Positions 47,267 through 59,900 of a DNA stretch of 64,000 nucleotides are shown one piece after another (position 1 is the stretch's first letter; the number at the start of each line of letters is the position of its first letter). The stretch comes from Nicotiana tabacum (taxonomy: Eukaryota; Streptophyta; Magnoliopsida; Solanales; Solanaceae): NCBI RefSeq assembly GCF_000715075.1, contig NC_134087.1, forward strand, positions 186,031,276-186,095,275, in the 5' to 3' direction. The notes beneath the pieces are model-generated. The model ran no database searches, was not told the DNA's origin, and saw only the letters and a program-made list of their open reading frames with translations. The position numbers and the translations under genes were made by a program.

Positions 47267-48130
47267 CTATTTGTCTGCCTTCGGAGTGTGAAGAAAAGGC
47301 GGGCTCGAGAGGTACTGTTTGATTTCCTCCAAGGATTGTTGGCATTTCAGAGTCCACGAGAAGCTATTCTTTTTCTTCAATAGTGAGAAGAATTGATGGC
47401 TTTTGTCGGAGGATCTCGAGATGAATCGACCCAAGGCGGCTACGTGACCTGTTAACCTTTGAATGACTTTGATATTGTCCACAACAGTGATGTATTCAAT
47501 GGTCTTGATCTTATCAGGGTTAATCTCGGTCCCCCAATTTGATACCATGAATACGAGAAATTTCTCGGATCCGACTCTGAACGCACATTTCTCCGGATTC
47601 AGCTTCATGTTGTACTTCTTCAATATGTTGAAGGTTTCCTACAAATCTTTTAAATGGTCCTCTGCTCGTAGGGGCTTAACTAACATGTCGTCAATGTAAA
47701 CCTCCATTGATTTTCCTATTTGTTCTTCGAACATCCGATTTATTAGGTGTTGGTAAGTTGCGCCGGCATTTTTTAGTCCGAATAGCATTACATTATAGCA
47801 GTAGGTACCGTACTTAGTGATGAAGGACATTTTTTCCTGGTCGCTCGGGTCCATCCGAATTTGCTTGTACCCAGAATAGGTGTCGAGAAAATTGAGGACC
47901 TTATGACCGGCCGTCGCATCGATCATGCGATCGATAGGGAAAGAGTTCTTGGGGCATGCCTTATTCAAATATTTATAGTATACACACCTTCTTAATTTAT
48001 TCCATTTTTAGGGACTACCACTACGTTAGCTAACCAATCTGGGTATTTAACCTCATGAATCAACCCTCTTTTAAGGAGTTTAGATACCTCGTCTTTGATG
48101 AATGCATGTTTAACTTCGGACTGAGGTCTC
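47267..48130 (-). pseudogene. TE2 reverse transcriptase
   Basis: Minus strand from about 48130: HAFIKDEVSKLLKRGLIHEV, then NKACPKNSFPIDRMIDATAG, LDTYSGYKQIRMD (first Asp), MLFGLKNAGATYQHLINRMF and YIDDM (about 47690-47705). TAG at 47639-47641 interrupts between KDL and ETFN. The continuation MKKYNMKLNPEKCAF runs to 47267. The stretch 47266-46860 holds decayed sequence of the first RNase H. Confidence 0.87.
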
Positions 48131-48378
48131 TTTTTTATTTGACTAGATGAAACTATGGGTCCAGGCTTAGTTTATGAGTGGTTATTCCCGAAGGGATCCC
48201 TGTTATATCAAGGTGGGACCAAGTGAAACAATCCACGTTAGGTATAAAGAATTGAATGAGATTTTTCTTGAGCTCGGGACTTAGCCCCGTGCCCAGGTAT
48301 ACCTTATGATCGGGAAAATGATCAATCAGTATGACTTGCTCCAGTTCCTCGACTGTTGACTTGGTGGCATAGGTATCA

Positions 48379-48960
48379 TCAAGGATTATGAAGAACCTGG
48401 ACCCCGTAGTCGTTGTCTTCATCGGTCCCCTGCTTCTCCGGTTGGGTCAAGGCCGGTGTTGGTAATTGCTCTTTGGTTTCTTCCTTGGCGACCGAACCTA
48501 GACTTTTTGTTATTGTAAGTGCGGATATTGGGATCACCTCTTCAACCCCAAACATTTCCTTTACGGCTGGTTGTCCTCCGTAGACTGTTTTAATCCCTCC
48601 TGGCATTGGGAATTTTAATAGTTGGTGTAGAGTTGAGGGTACTACCCTCATGTTGTGAATCCATAGCCTCCAAACAGAGTGTTGTACCTCATATCACCTT
48701 TGATTACATAGAACTTGGCTTCCTGGATGGTCCCGGCGGCGTTTACCGGTAATGTTATCTCCCTTTTGGTGGTTTTACATGCCATGTTGAATCCGTTTAG
48801 AACTTGGACTGCATGCACAATTTGATCTTGTAGACCGAGCTGTTCCAAGACCCTCGATCTGATGATGTTGGTCAAGCTACCTGGATCAATTCACACACAC
48901 TTAACTCGAAAATTATTTATGAGTACAAATATAACCAGTGCATCGTAACGGGGCTGCACG
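48379..48960 (-). pseudogene. TE2 aspartic protease region
   Basis: Minus-strand reading gives IDPGSLTNIIRSRVLEQLG (active-site Asp near 48885), FNMACKTTKREITLPV, and after a frame change MRVVPSTLHQLLKFP. The domain matches the Tat protease and lies in the expected place between gag and RT. Stop codons flank the active-site segment. Confidence 0.72.
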
Positions 48961-48999
48961 ATCCCTTTTGTGTCTTCGTCATTGAAAGACAGGGTTCCC

Positions 49000-50741
49000 T
49001 CGGGCACATAATCCCGAGTCTCTTTTTCCCTTGTGATGGATACTTTGGTGTGATTTAACACCGGCCCCTAGGAATGTCGACCCCACTGATGATCACGTTA
49101 ATGAAGTGCTGAGGTTCTTCCTGCTCGACCTGTTTATTACTATCTCTATTCCTGAAATGATTCTTGGCTCGTTCGCTCAGGAACTCTCGGAAATGCACGC
49201 CATTGAATAGACGTGCTGCTTCATCTATTAATTGGCGACAATACTATGTTATGTGGCCGTGAGTGCCATGATATTTGCACATTAGATTAGGATCCCTTTG
49301 GGCTGGATCAGAGTGCATAGGTCGAGGCTATTTGGTGTCTTTGATACGTCCGATGGCAGCGGTGGCAAGATTAAAGTTATATTCCAAAAGCCTTGGTGTT
49401 TCCTTAGGCCCGATGGGGCTGTCAAAACTATTTTTGCTCATGAGTCCCCGGTTGTTCTGAGCTCGATCACTCCTTACGGGGTTTCACCCAGATTTATTAC
49501 CTCTTTGGCATCCGTTGTATGGTTGATAACAATCCCTGCTCGATCTCGGTTAACGATCGATGTCTCTTTTGACTCTATCGATGGCTCAGACGGGATAGAC
49601 GGACCCGGAAGGGGCCCAAGTTGATTATCTTCAACCCTGATTTTTGAGTGATACTGATTATGTCTGTTGGCCAAGTAACAGCTGGATATTCTACTAGATT
49701 TTGTTTCAACTGTTGTGAATCCAACTAGCTCGAACATTGAGTCCCTCGGTGAAGGCCTGAATGGCCCAATCGTCCGCGACTGAAGGGTCCATTCGTTCTA
49801 TTTAAAACCGGGATACGAATTCTCTGAGAATCTCATTGTCCCTCTATTTTACTTTCAAAAGGTTTGACTTCCTGGTTTCGACCTTGATAGCCCGGCATGT
49901 GCTTTCACGAAGGAATCTACAAGCATAGAAAATGAGTCAATAGAATTAAGAGGTAGGTTGTGATACCATATCATAGCTCCCTTTGACAGAGTTTTACCGA
50001 ACCTTTACAGTAGGACAAACTCGATCTCGTCATCTTCCAAGTCATTCCCTTTGGTGGCGCATGTATAGGAGGTCACATTCTCATTTGGGTCTGCCGTTCC
50101 GTTGTACTTAGGAATCTAGGGTATGCGTAACTTCCTAGGGATAGGCTTCGGAGCTGCGCACAGAGGCAAAGGTTTTTGAACAAACTTCATGGAATCCAGG
50201 CCTTTTAATATCGGCGATGCTCCTGGTAATTGTAAGTTTCTACTTTTTCGTCATTGGCTTCAATTTTCTTCTCTCCCGATTCTACCTATTTTATCAGCTG
50301 CTCGGGCATTTTTTATGATCTCGGGGTTGGTCCTCGATTCACTTTCATTTGGTCTCTCCATGATCGATTCATTTCTGCGGGTGACTTCCCGGGTTGGCTC
50401 GGGCTCAATCCTGCTCGGGGCACGGCTTTGATTCTGGAGCTGGGCTATTGCAGCCTGTTGAGCCTGTAACATTTCGAAGATCACTCGCAAGTTGATCCCA
50501 TCATCTTCGCCGCCTTGCGTATTTGTGCAATCGATCAGACTTCTCTACGGATGTTGTTCTCAGGATCGATAGGCAAATTTGCATTGATAGCCACATGCGA
50601 GCAAGCCTCGATCGGGTCTGCAACTGGAACTCCATTGTGGTCGATGGGGGACACCTTGTTACCGGGTGCTACATTGTTGTTCTCACCATGGTGGACGAAT
50701 TCAACATCCACGTTTAAAGGGGCAACCCGGGAGTTCGACAT
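49000..50741 (-). pseudogene. gag: TE2 gag
   Basis: Starts MSNSRVAPLN at 50741. A helical segment with QAQQAAIAQLQNQSR and a polar linker follow in another frame (50490-50260). Later segments (49737-49474) correspond to the gag C-terminus. The central capsid motif is only recognisable in shifting frames around 49750-50180. Several frameshifts occur. Confidence 0.65.
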
Positions 50742-50837
50742 TTCAAGTTTTTACCTGAAATCAAAGATACTCCAAAGAGTAAGTGTAAAATAGGGTGTGT
50801 TATAGAGGTTTGTATAAAATAACCACTATTATCCTTT

Positions 50838-50855
50838 GCCCCACAGTGGGCGCCA
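50838..50855 (-). promoter_or_regulatory. TE2 primer-binding site
   Basis: Minus-strand TGGCGCCCACTGTGGGGC, three bases from the right LTR. It shares TGGCGCC with the TE1 tRNA-Asp-type site. Confidence 0.7.
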
Positions 50856-50858
50856 AAC

Positions 50859-51511
50859 TGTTTACCCTCAAAATCGGATAACAATTGAATTTGTAAGCGG
50901 TTTTAAAGATACACGGACTAATTTGACACAAAGCTATAAATTGGATTAGATTGAACAAGTAAAGATAAAATAAATTCAAACCACACGGATAGGGCAGTTT
51001 CAGCCTTAGTGAAATTGTTCACCCTCGATCCTGGCTCGCTATAGTCAACAATGATGAACAAGTGAAAAAGCTAAATAATAGAGAAAACAATAATATATTG
51101 CCTTGGAACGCGTGTTACAATGTGTTTCATGAATTATCAGACCCCCTATATATAGTAGGGGAGTCTTACCTTAGGTACAACTCTATAAAAGGTAAAAAAT
51201 CTTCTGATTAACTGATTGCCGACTCCTTATCGATACGTGTCGAGATCCCCGCCATGGTATCCGTTCGATCACGGATATTTCGGCCTTCTGTTGGCTATGT
51301 TTGATTGTCTGATAATGTTCCCCGAAGTCGTTCGAGGTCTAGACCAATCCAGAGCTCTGACCTCGATATTCTCGAGGGCAGTCGTCATGCCCCCGGATTC
51401 CGATTCGACGAGACTTTCGCCTAGATGTCAGCCCCTTGTCATCATGTCTCGAGCCTGGATTTTCGTGTCGGAGGCCGGGGTACACCATGAACTCGATTTT
51501 ACCCGTATACA
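50859..51511 (-). repeat. TE2 right LTR (5' LTR in element orientation)
   Basis: Plus-strand ends TGTTTACCCTC and CCCGTATACA. A TATATATA-like box on the minus strand at about 51148-51155 could be the element promoter. Confidence 0.9.
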
Positions 51512-51974
51512 AAAACAAATGGAATTAATGATAGAAATATAATAACCCTTTGGTGATCACTACTTGTTTGTATGGAACGAGCATGAAGAAATTAAGCTAA
51601 GAAATGAGGCGTCAATGTGAGGTACCGGTGTATTATTTATGAAGAAGAATCAAAGACGTTATCGTTTTTCATGTTCTTGGTTCAAATATTTTTAATCTAT
51701 CATAAGCATTTATTACTAGCAAAGTACTCTTCCAAATGTTTTTTTCAAAAAAAAAGGATCTCCTGCCAATAATTAATTAAATCATATAAATGTCGTTTAA
51801 TTATTTATACTGAATTTAAATTATATGCACCGCAAATGTAAAGAACTTCTATGAACGGGTTACAACATGCTATTTACTATATTTTCTAAGTTACACATCA
51901 AATTTTGCTATAAACATTTATTTTTGGGGTTTTTATAGAGTATATTCGCCCCTTACAATAAGTCGACAAATGTC

Positions 51975-52052
<78 letters not shown>

Positions 52053-52595
52053 ACGTAGAATGTACTGAAAGACCAACATTTATTTGGTAGTTTTGTGGGG
52101 AACGTGGGAGAGTACATAATGTTAAGGGATGATTGGCACAAAAAGGATCATTTGGTGCAGCAGTTTAAATTTGACCTCGATAAGAGAAGTCATGGGAAAA
52201 ATGCCTTCAACTAGAATTTTGGGATGCACTCCTGTGAATAGTCAGAATTTTTCATATGGTGATCATCTGGAATTGCCATAAAATATGACAAGGGATTCGC
52301 CATAATTGTTCATATGGTGATTATCAAAACAAAAACATGGCAATTGCCAGAATTTTAGAAAATTCTAGTGATCTCTAGGAACGCCCCAATATTCCGGCTA
52401 GAGGCTATTTTTCTGAATTTTTTTTACCGAGGTCAAAATTTAAATGGTGATCGTAAAAGGTCCACCTAGCGTAATTTGTCAAAAGGCCTAGTCCGACCCA
52501 ACTCATCCTCGTTGGACTATCAGCTAACTTGGGCTGATAAAAGCATAGCCCAAGGTGGAATTTTGTTGTGGCCCAATTCATAAATGATTTGTTTT
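51512..52595. other. Intergenic, with (AT)n run
   Basis: No gene seen. An (AT)n microsatellite of about 37 units occupies 51977-52050. The rest is AT-rich, with loosely repeated GGTGATCA and GAATTGCCA words near 52260-52340. Confidence 0.6.
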
Positions 52596-53935
52596 AGGGA
52601 AATTTTCATAAAACACTATCTTTTAGTAGTAATTATCCATCTATAGATACCATTTGCTATATTACGGATTATAGATGCCTTTTATGTGGTTATAAGATGT
52701 ATTTGATGTATTTAAGCTATTGTATCCATGAATACAGTAGCAAAAATAGGCGTGAATCAGGGAAGTCCAGCTAATCAGTTGTTGTATTCGAGTGTATTCG
52801 ACTGTATTCATGGAGTGAAACATGGGATTACAGCTGGACAAATTATTGTATTAGACTGTATTCACGACGTAAAATAGGGGATTACACTGTTTTTAGAAGG
52901 GAAAATGAATCAATTAACATAATAGACTCATAATATAACTCAACAAACTCAATTATAACACACAAATTTTGTATTTTCAGTTATAAAAAAGATTCTCAAC
53001 CGAAAAATACCCCAAAATATAGCAATCTTCAGAGAAATTATATAATACATCTGAATACATAAATTATATAAATTAAAAAAAAAACTTATGAATACATTCA
53101 TGGCATATAGCGAGACAGTGAATACAATGAAATACATAGAAACAACGGGATACATTGAAATACAATGAGAAAAAAAGACAGTGAATACAATGAAATACAT
53201 GGAATACAACGAGATACATTGAATTACAATGAAAAAAGACAATGAATACAATGAAATACATGAAAATACATTGACATATATTAACAGAAAATCATCCTAC
53301 AACATCCATATCTCAATTTTTTCAATTGGCAGGGACGGTATTCACTATTATTATGACTTGGAGAACATGGGATTTTTGCTTTTCCTGTTGGCTTTTTAGT
53401 TGAACGTGACTAGAGATTTGGAAAACTTCGTTTACGGCAAAGGCAAAATTAGCAACGGACCCACATACTAATCATACATAATTTTTGCGGGCATGGAAAT
53501 ACGCTGCCGCAAGACAACTTCTTGATTCGTAGCTGTTCAAGTAGTACCACTTGCCTCGCTATGGTTGCTTCCCATGCTGACCCAGTCAATTTTGTCCTCA
53601 GCGTCATCGCGTGTGCAACTATACTCTAACAATTCTCCTACTACAATGGAGGATATCGACGGAGGAGAAATCGCAAGCGAACTAGACAGAGAAGAGGAAG
53701 AAAATCAGAAATTATAATGGGATGGGGGAAGAGAATGAGATGTATCAAAGTAGAGAAAGAAAGAAAATATTGTAACTAATTAGCGTATTTAGTGGTTTAG
53801 GGCTAGGAGGTAACAAAAATTAAATATTTTGTTATAAAACTTAAAAGGTATCTATAGAATATATTTTTTTAAATGGTATTTATTAAAAATAAATAAGGTG
53901 TTAACATTTGCTATAGGAGGTAAAAATTCCTTTGT
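52596..53935. mobile_element. Non-autonomous TIR element, copy A
   Basis: The left end AGGGAAATTTTCATAAAACAC and the right end, whose reverse complement starts AGGAATTTTTACCTCC, are similar. CTATAGATACC occurs near both ends in inverted orientation. The interior is rich in GTATTCATGAATACA-like and AATACATxGAATACA words (52720-53260) and has no transposase. The ends recall Mutator-like non-autonomous elements of Solanaceae, but the class is uncertain and no target duplication was identified. Confidence 0.45.
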
Positions 53936-53940
53936 TTTAT

Positions 53941-55605
53941 AGGAATTTTCAGAAACCACTATTGTTTCGTGGGGAGAAATTCAAAATCAGCTAGATTTAG
54001 AAGTAGTCATTCAAAAATAGCCACAGTTTCAAAAGTAATCGAATTTAGCCACTTTTCATATAAAGATAATCTGAACGAAAATGCTGTTCAAAATCCGAAA
54101 AAATACTCTAGTATAATATATTGGAAATCCCGTACTGAAACTTTCCGCGTGTTAAAGTTCCAGCATAATATGCTGGAAGTTCATACACAGGTGCACTGAT
54201 CTCCAGTATATTATGCTGGAACTTTCCGTGTTGCAGCAAAATAGTAGCTATTTTTCAATGACTTTGCAAATGCTGGCTATTTTTGAATGTCCAGTCCGAA
54301 AACTGGGCTAGCCCCGTACTATTTATACTGTTTATTGGCTATTAACTTTCTATAGCTACCATATACATAATCACTTCCTATAGTTACTATTTAGTTATTA
54401 CACGATTGTATTCGCTGTATCTGCGCTACTGTATTCATGAATACAACAACAAAATTAGCCTAAAAAATATGGGAATCCCACTGTTTATTAACGGAAAAAG
54501 AAACAATTAGCCTATATAACTCCTAATTTAACCCAACAAAATCAATTCTACATAAAATTTGTTGTTATGCAATTGAATTTGCGCTACTGTATTCATGAAT
54601 ACAGTAGCAAAATTGCCTAAAAATAGGGGAATCCAGTTGTGCAACTGTATTCGTTGTATTCGGGATAATGTACTCATGAATAGAGTAATGGAATTCGCCT
54701 AAAAATAGGCTAGCCCAGCTATTTAATAACTGAAAGAGGATCAATTAGCGTGTATCACTCCTAATTTAACTCAACAAAATCAGTTCTACATAAAATTTGC
54801 TGCTACTGTGTACCGTATTCCATGTATTTGCGCGGCTGTATTTATAAATACATTGAGGTAATCAAGAAATAAGGTGTATACCGTTCTATTCAATTCAACT
54901 GTATACATTGTACTCAATTCACCGTATTCAATTTGACTGTATTCAAACAACAAAAAATCACAAAACACAGTGATATTCAGTTGTATTCAAAAAATACAGA
55001 CCTTCGAAATACATAAATACGGGCGAATAAATAATATATTTATATAAAAATACAGTGCATTTGAGTGTATTTGTACAGATACAAAAATACAATATATTAG
55101 AGTATATTTATACATCATACAATGTATTTGTATCATTGTATGTGACTAAAATAGCAAAGAAGAGAAAAAAGTTCGTCGGAGATGGCATTTTCTGAAGAAA
55201 AAAAATGTATACATTGTATGAAAATAAAAAACGGAGACGAACAAAAATCCAACCCTCAAATCTTCTCCGGCGTAGCCATGGCCAGATCTATTCGCCTAAG
55301 AGAATGCGTCAATAGTGGATGATGATGCCAAGGATTCTGACGCCGACAAGGATTCTGACAACGACCACGATGACACCGACGATTCTGCTGATTTGATGGA
55401 AAAGAGAGATGATTGAGAATCTTGCTATAGAGAGAGAGAGAATATAATAGGCATATCTCATTCCTCAATGATAGGTATAAATAAATTAAATACCTATTTT
55501 TCTATAATATAGAAAATGTAGCTATAAATAATAGTATTTTAAAATTATTTTAGTTTATAATATATAAGGCGTAATAGTTTGCTATAGGAGGTAAAAATTC
55601 CTCTT
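53941..55605. mobile_element. Non-autonomous TIR element, copy B
   Basis: Begins AGGAATTTTCAGAAACCACT, five bases after copy A, and ends with the same TTTGCTATAGGAGGTAAAAATTCCT as copy A. It is interrupted by a MITE (54008-54289). The perfect palindrome TGTATTCATGAATACA occurs near 54429 and 54589. Near its right end, 55310-55415 encodes an Asp-rich run (DDDAKDSDADKDSDNDHDD) on the plus strand ending in TGA, perhaps a captured exon fragment. Confidence 0.45.
54008..54289. mobile_element. MITE with perfect 15-bp TIR
   Basis: CATTCAAAAATAGCC at 54008-54022 is the exact reverse complement of GGCTATTTTTGAATG at 54275-54289. The interior has the foldback TTCCAGCATAATATGCTGGAA near 54160 and a second TCCAGTATATTATGCTGGAA near 54201. 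There is no coding capacity. The true ends may extend a few bases further. Confidence 0.65.
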
Positions 55606-55904
55606 TTTTATTTTTATTTTTATCGGATGTCCTTATTAAGATAATAATTTTTGATCACTTAGATTGAATTCAAAGCACGAACAAAGTTCGAAGTTACAAT
55701 AAGATCGCACGAATAGTTATATATCCAATTGTTGATACCGCTTACAAAAAATCTTGCATGTGACACAATAGGAGTGAACCTACATGGGATCATAACCTCG
55801 TTTTATCAAAAAAATATATTATATATACAAATTTATTTTTTCTTTTTCTGAGAAAATACAGTTATAATAAAAATGTTGAACCCACTTGATCTAAACATAG
55901 TGCA

Positions 55905-55957
55905 TAGCTCAATGGTAAGGTAGGTTAATTTTTTTTAAGGAATCCTGGTTCTAAACC
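55905..55957 (+). repeat. tRNA-like polymerase III boxes, possible SINE
   Basis: TAGCTCAATGG (A-box-like, 55905-55915) and GGTTCTAAACC (B-box-like, 55947-55957) are spaced about as in a tRNA gene. No cloverleaf could be drawn, so a SINE remnant is more likely than a tRNA. The flanking TTGAACCCACTTGAT recurs near 61086. Confidence 0.35.
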
Positions 55958-55969
55958 AATCAACAAGTA

Positions 55970-56999
55970 TAACTCTTTTCCAATATAGCTATTTCTATAT
56001 TTATTAGGAAACAAAAATCTACACGTTCTTTTTTCCTTTAAATGAAAGTATAATCTGCAATGAATATACCTAAGTTGTACCTTTTGTTTCTTCTTTTTTA
56101 AGGTGCAAAATTAATTGGAAGAATTACGGTTCTTGTCACTTCGCCCAGCAGCCCAACTAAAAATAATCTAGGTTTGAAGTTTTTACCTTAGGTTGTATAT
56201 AATTTAAAAGAAATTTTTCAACCTTTAGCCCATTATTAAAGATATACTTCTAGGATTTTTTCTTTTCTTCTTTCTTCTTTCCCAGCATACTCAATCTCTC
56301 TCCACTCGACTCTCTCTTTTATTTTTCCCGATAAATTACAAAATTATTTTATATACACTCGTGTTATTTGCTTTTGAGCACTCAAGTGAAGAAACAAAAA
56401 TAAATACTACAACATTCAACCAATTTTTGTGCTCTATACAGATGTGCACAAGGGCTCTTTAATCCTTGCATTCTATATCAATTAGGTTTCGATTTTGAGT
56501 TAATGGACAAAAAGAGGTTAAGGAACCACAATAAAATTTGGCTTATCAGTCCAAAAACTAACAGATTTGGCCAAAAACTATCAGATCTTGCCTACACCTC
56601 CGGCGACCTCGTTTCACATTTTCTTATTTTTCTCTGTTTTTTTCATCCTTTGCTACTAGTGAAGCCCATATTTGAATGCCAAAACCTCGTCGGAAAAATT
56701 CAACACCAGCAACCACTGAAAACAGCAAAAGTATGAAACCAGTGGAGTTCTTTGCTAAAAGTGAAAATGAAGGAAAAAGACTCAAAAGCAGTGCAGAATC
56801 AGTGTATTTTTCAGGGAATTTTTGTGGGTAGCCTATCTAGGTCAATGATATATAATTGTTTATATAGAATATAAGAGTGTGCTTTTGTGAGAAAAAATCA
56901 GAGGGGTGTGAGGGAATCTTTTGGAAATTCTGTCAGTTGAAATTTAGGGATAATGCATCTTTTGTACCAGAAAATAGACAACTGTCTATACATATTTTT
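55970..56999. other. Intergenic, no gene seen
   Basis: AT-rich with pyrimidine-rich tracts (56255-56330). The ORF at 56503-56736 shows no domain. The part from about 56880 may already belong to the LTR-like fragment that follows. Confidence 0.5.
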
Positions 57000-59900
57000 C
57001 TCATGTATTTTAGGTCCATTTACTTCTGAACTTAACCATTTTTTACCCCAGTTTCAGTTATTTTATTACACTTTAGTCTCTACTACTATCTTGTAGAACC
57101 TTCTAGGTAATTTCAGACATAGACTCCTTAATTTTGGCTTTCAATTAACCTCCTTAAAGTTTTTATCATTACCTTTTCAAACCTTTTAATTCCAATAAGC
57201 AATTCAAACAATCAAAAACTATCTTAAGGATTAAAGGAAAAACATAAATAAAATAACTATTTTACTTAAATAGCTTACTGAACTAGTTAAATTAATCTAA
57301 ACAGCATGCGATTAAATTAAATATCATGCAATTAACTTAAACCTATTTTAATTGAATCAATCAACAGCTAGGGAAATTTGGTGGTGGTGGTGGTGGTGGG
57401 GGGGGGGGGGGGGCTTTTGGGACAGTTATATGGGAGGGTATGGTTGAGTTCCGGGCATTATATGGTGTGATTTTGGGCAGGTTTAGGGTGTCACCGTTGC
57501 CGTGGGCAATTTCCGATGGCGGCTTAGGGCGGTAGTTAGAGAGAGGTATGAGAAAGGGTGAGAGAGCCGAAAGTGAGGGATTTTTGAGGGGTATGGGGGT
57601 CAGTTCAGGAAAAATATAAGGGGGGGAAATGGCGAGTTCTGGACCGTTAGATTGAAATGAATGAATGGTGGAGATTGAGAGATTTAAAAAGGGGTTGTTT
57701 GGTTAGTAGAAAGTTGGACAGGGTATTTGGGGACTGGGATGAGACGAATTAAGGGTGTTTTTGGGGCAATTGGAGCACTTTAAATTGGCCTAGTCTAGTT
57801 TTAATTTAAAAGAAACAAAAGCCCTTTTCTTTTTATTTGTTTTTTCCCTTCTTTGATTTTAAAATCAAATTAATTAATAAAATTCTAAATTAAGTCCTAA
57901 ATCAATCTAACTTGTAAATTTAAGCTAATTATACATTTATACTATTTATATAATTAATTAATCCTAAATTAATGAAAGAAAATTACTAATTTAACACTAA
58001 AAGCAAAAATAAAAAAATGGACATTATTTTTGTGATTTTTGTTTTAATAATGCAATTAACTCAATGTAATTAATTATTAAATAAAAATTAACCTAAAATG
58101 TTATGCAATGAATATTTTAGACATTTTTGGTATTTTTTATAATTTTAAAATATTAAACATGCAACTAAAATGCCAACAACAATTAGGAAGAAATTTCTAA
58201 AAATTCTATAAAATTTGTCACGACCCAAAATTCACTAAGGGTCGTGATGGCATCGGACACCATTGTCAGACAAACCAACACCAAATAACTAGTAATTTCT
58301 TGTTTTAGATATTTTTGAATTCACTTCTTTTATACATTTAAACAATAAAGAATAAATTTCACTCAATAAATAATGATATCTTTAACAATTTCAAAATACT
58401 AACTACTCCCATAGACATCCAGAACCCGGTGTCACAAGTGCATGAGCATTTACTAAGGAATCGAATAAAGGACAATAACTGTCCGGAATACAAATTGGAC
58501 AGAAAGTAAATACAATAAGCTGAAAGAGACTATACTGGTTGCCGGTCACCTCGAGAAATGCAGCTCACCTAGTCCTCGCATCATCCATGGTGCTACGCCC
58601 AGTAGGCCACTAAGAATACATGTGCTTGTGCAACAAAAATGCACAACAAGTGTAGCATGAGTACGAAAACAATGTGTACCCAGTAAGTATCCCGTCTAAT
58701 CTCAAAGAAGTAGAGACGAGAGGTCGACTTCGACACTTACTAGTGGTCTAATAATGATACATCCATAATATAATAAATCGAGGATTTTTATAACAGGATT
58801 GTAATTCAATAGAATGGAGCAAGTAAACAATTCTTTCTTTTATAGGAAATTCCCAAATTCCTTTTCATCATTTATACATTTATTCTCAAGTCAGGGAGAA
58901 CAAATATCATCTATAAATCCCAAGGCAAGCAATGCAAGCATGCACAAATCATGTCGAGGACGTACGACCCGATCCAACAATATTTAAACTGTGCACTGCT
59001 AGAGAGTCGAATGACGCGAACCGTAGATGCATCTATTACCCCTCTCGCGAATCATACATGCGACGCGGTCAAATATAAATTAACATAACAATCAATCAAT
59101 CAAGAATTCATCAGGGAACAATTATCCAAAGAAAAGCCAATTCTCTTTTAACAATTCAAGAAAATGAAGTTTATTCTTTTTAGAAATTTATTTACTAATT
59201 AGATGTGATTTAAGCAATTTAAACTGTCAATAAGATTACAAATATTCCAAGTATAATATGCTTTTGGGTCCTAGACTACCCGAACTTAAACATAATAGTA
59301 GCTACGCACGGACTCTCGTCACCTCGCGCGTACATAGCCCCCACAAATAGGAGCACAAATCCAATTAATTCACCTATGAGGACAATTCCCTCTTACAAGG
59401 TTAGAAAGGAGACTCACCTCGCTCCGAGGTTCCATAACCAGCTTTCAAGCCCTTCCAACAACTCAAATCGATGTGCAACGATCCAAAACTAGCCAAGAAA
59501 TGAGAAGATCCATAAATATAAGCTCTAATACTCACAACAATTCAATTTAGATAAATTCCTAACTTCGCTCGAAAAGTTGACAAAATCGCCCTCGGGCCCA
59601 CATGCCCGGATTCCAAAAAAAACTCACAAAATCTGACAACCTATTCCGATACAAGTTCAACCATACCAATTTTATCAAATTCCGATAACGAATCGACCTC
59701 CAAATCTAGAATTTTAGTTTTTGAAAATTTTACAAATTTTCTCCAATTTCTTCCATTTGATTCACTAATACTTGATGAAAATAACCATGGAATCATTAAA
59801 TATAATCACTTTTGGATATAGAACATTTACCCCCAATCCATATGGTGAAAATCGCCTTAAAAATCACTTTAATCCGAGCTCCATAGCTCCAAAAATGAGT

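Larger units (their letters stand above)
20970..51511 (-). mobile_element. TE2: Tat-lineage retrotransposon carrying two later insertions
   Basis: LTRs lie at 20970-21618 and 50859-51511 in direct orientation. The protein genes run on the minus strand from gag (50741) to integrase (45090). A plus-strand antisense ORF sits between integrase and the left LTR. Removing the solo LTR (23473-26188) and the Ogre-like element (26838-43444) leaves an element of about 11.2 kb, the same size and plan as TE1. LTR copies differ more than those of TE1 by eye, so it is older. Flanks AGAAT (left) and AAAAC (right) do not form a good target duplication. Confidence 0.9.

Noticed and set aside
52949..53261. Overlapping minus-strand ORFs rich in F, I and Y
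   Set aside because: Created by repeated AATACAATGAAATACAT words in the TIR element; they resemble low-complexity translation, not a membrane protein.
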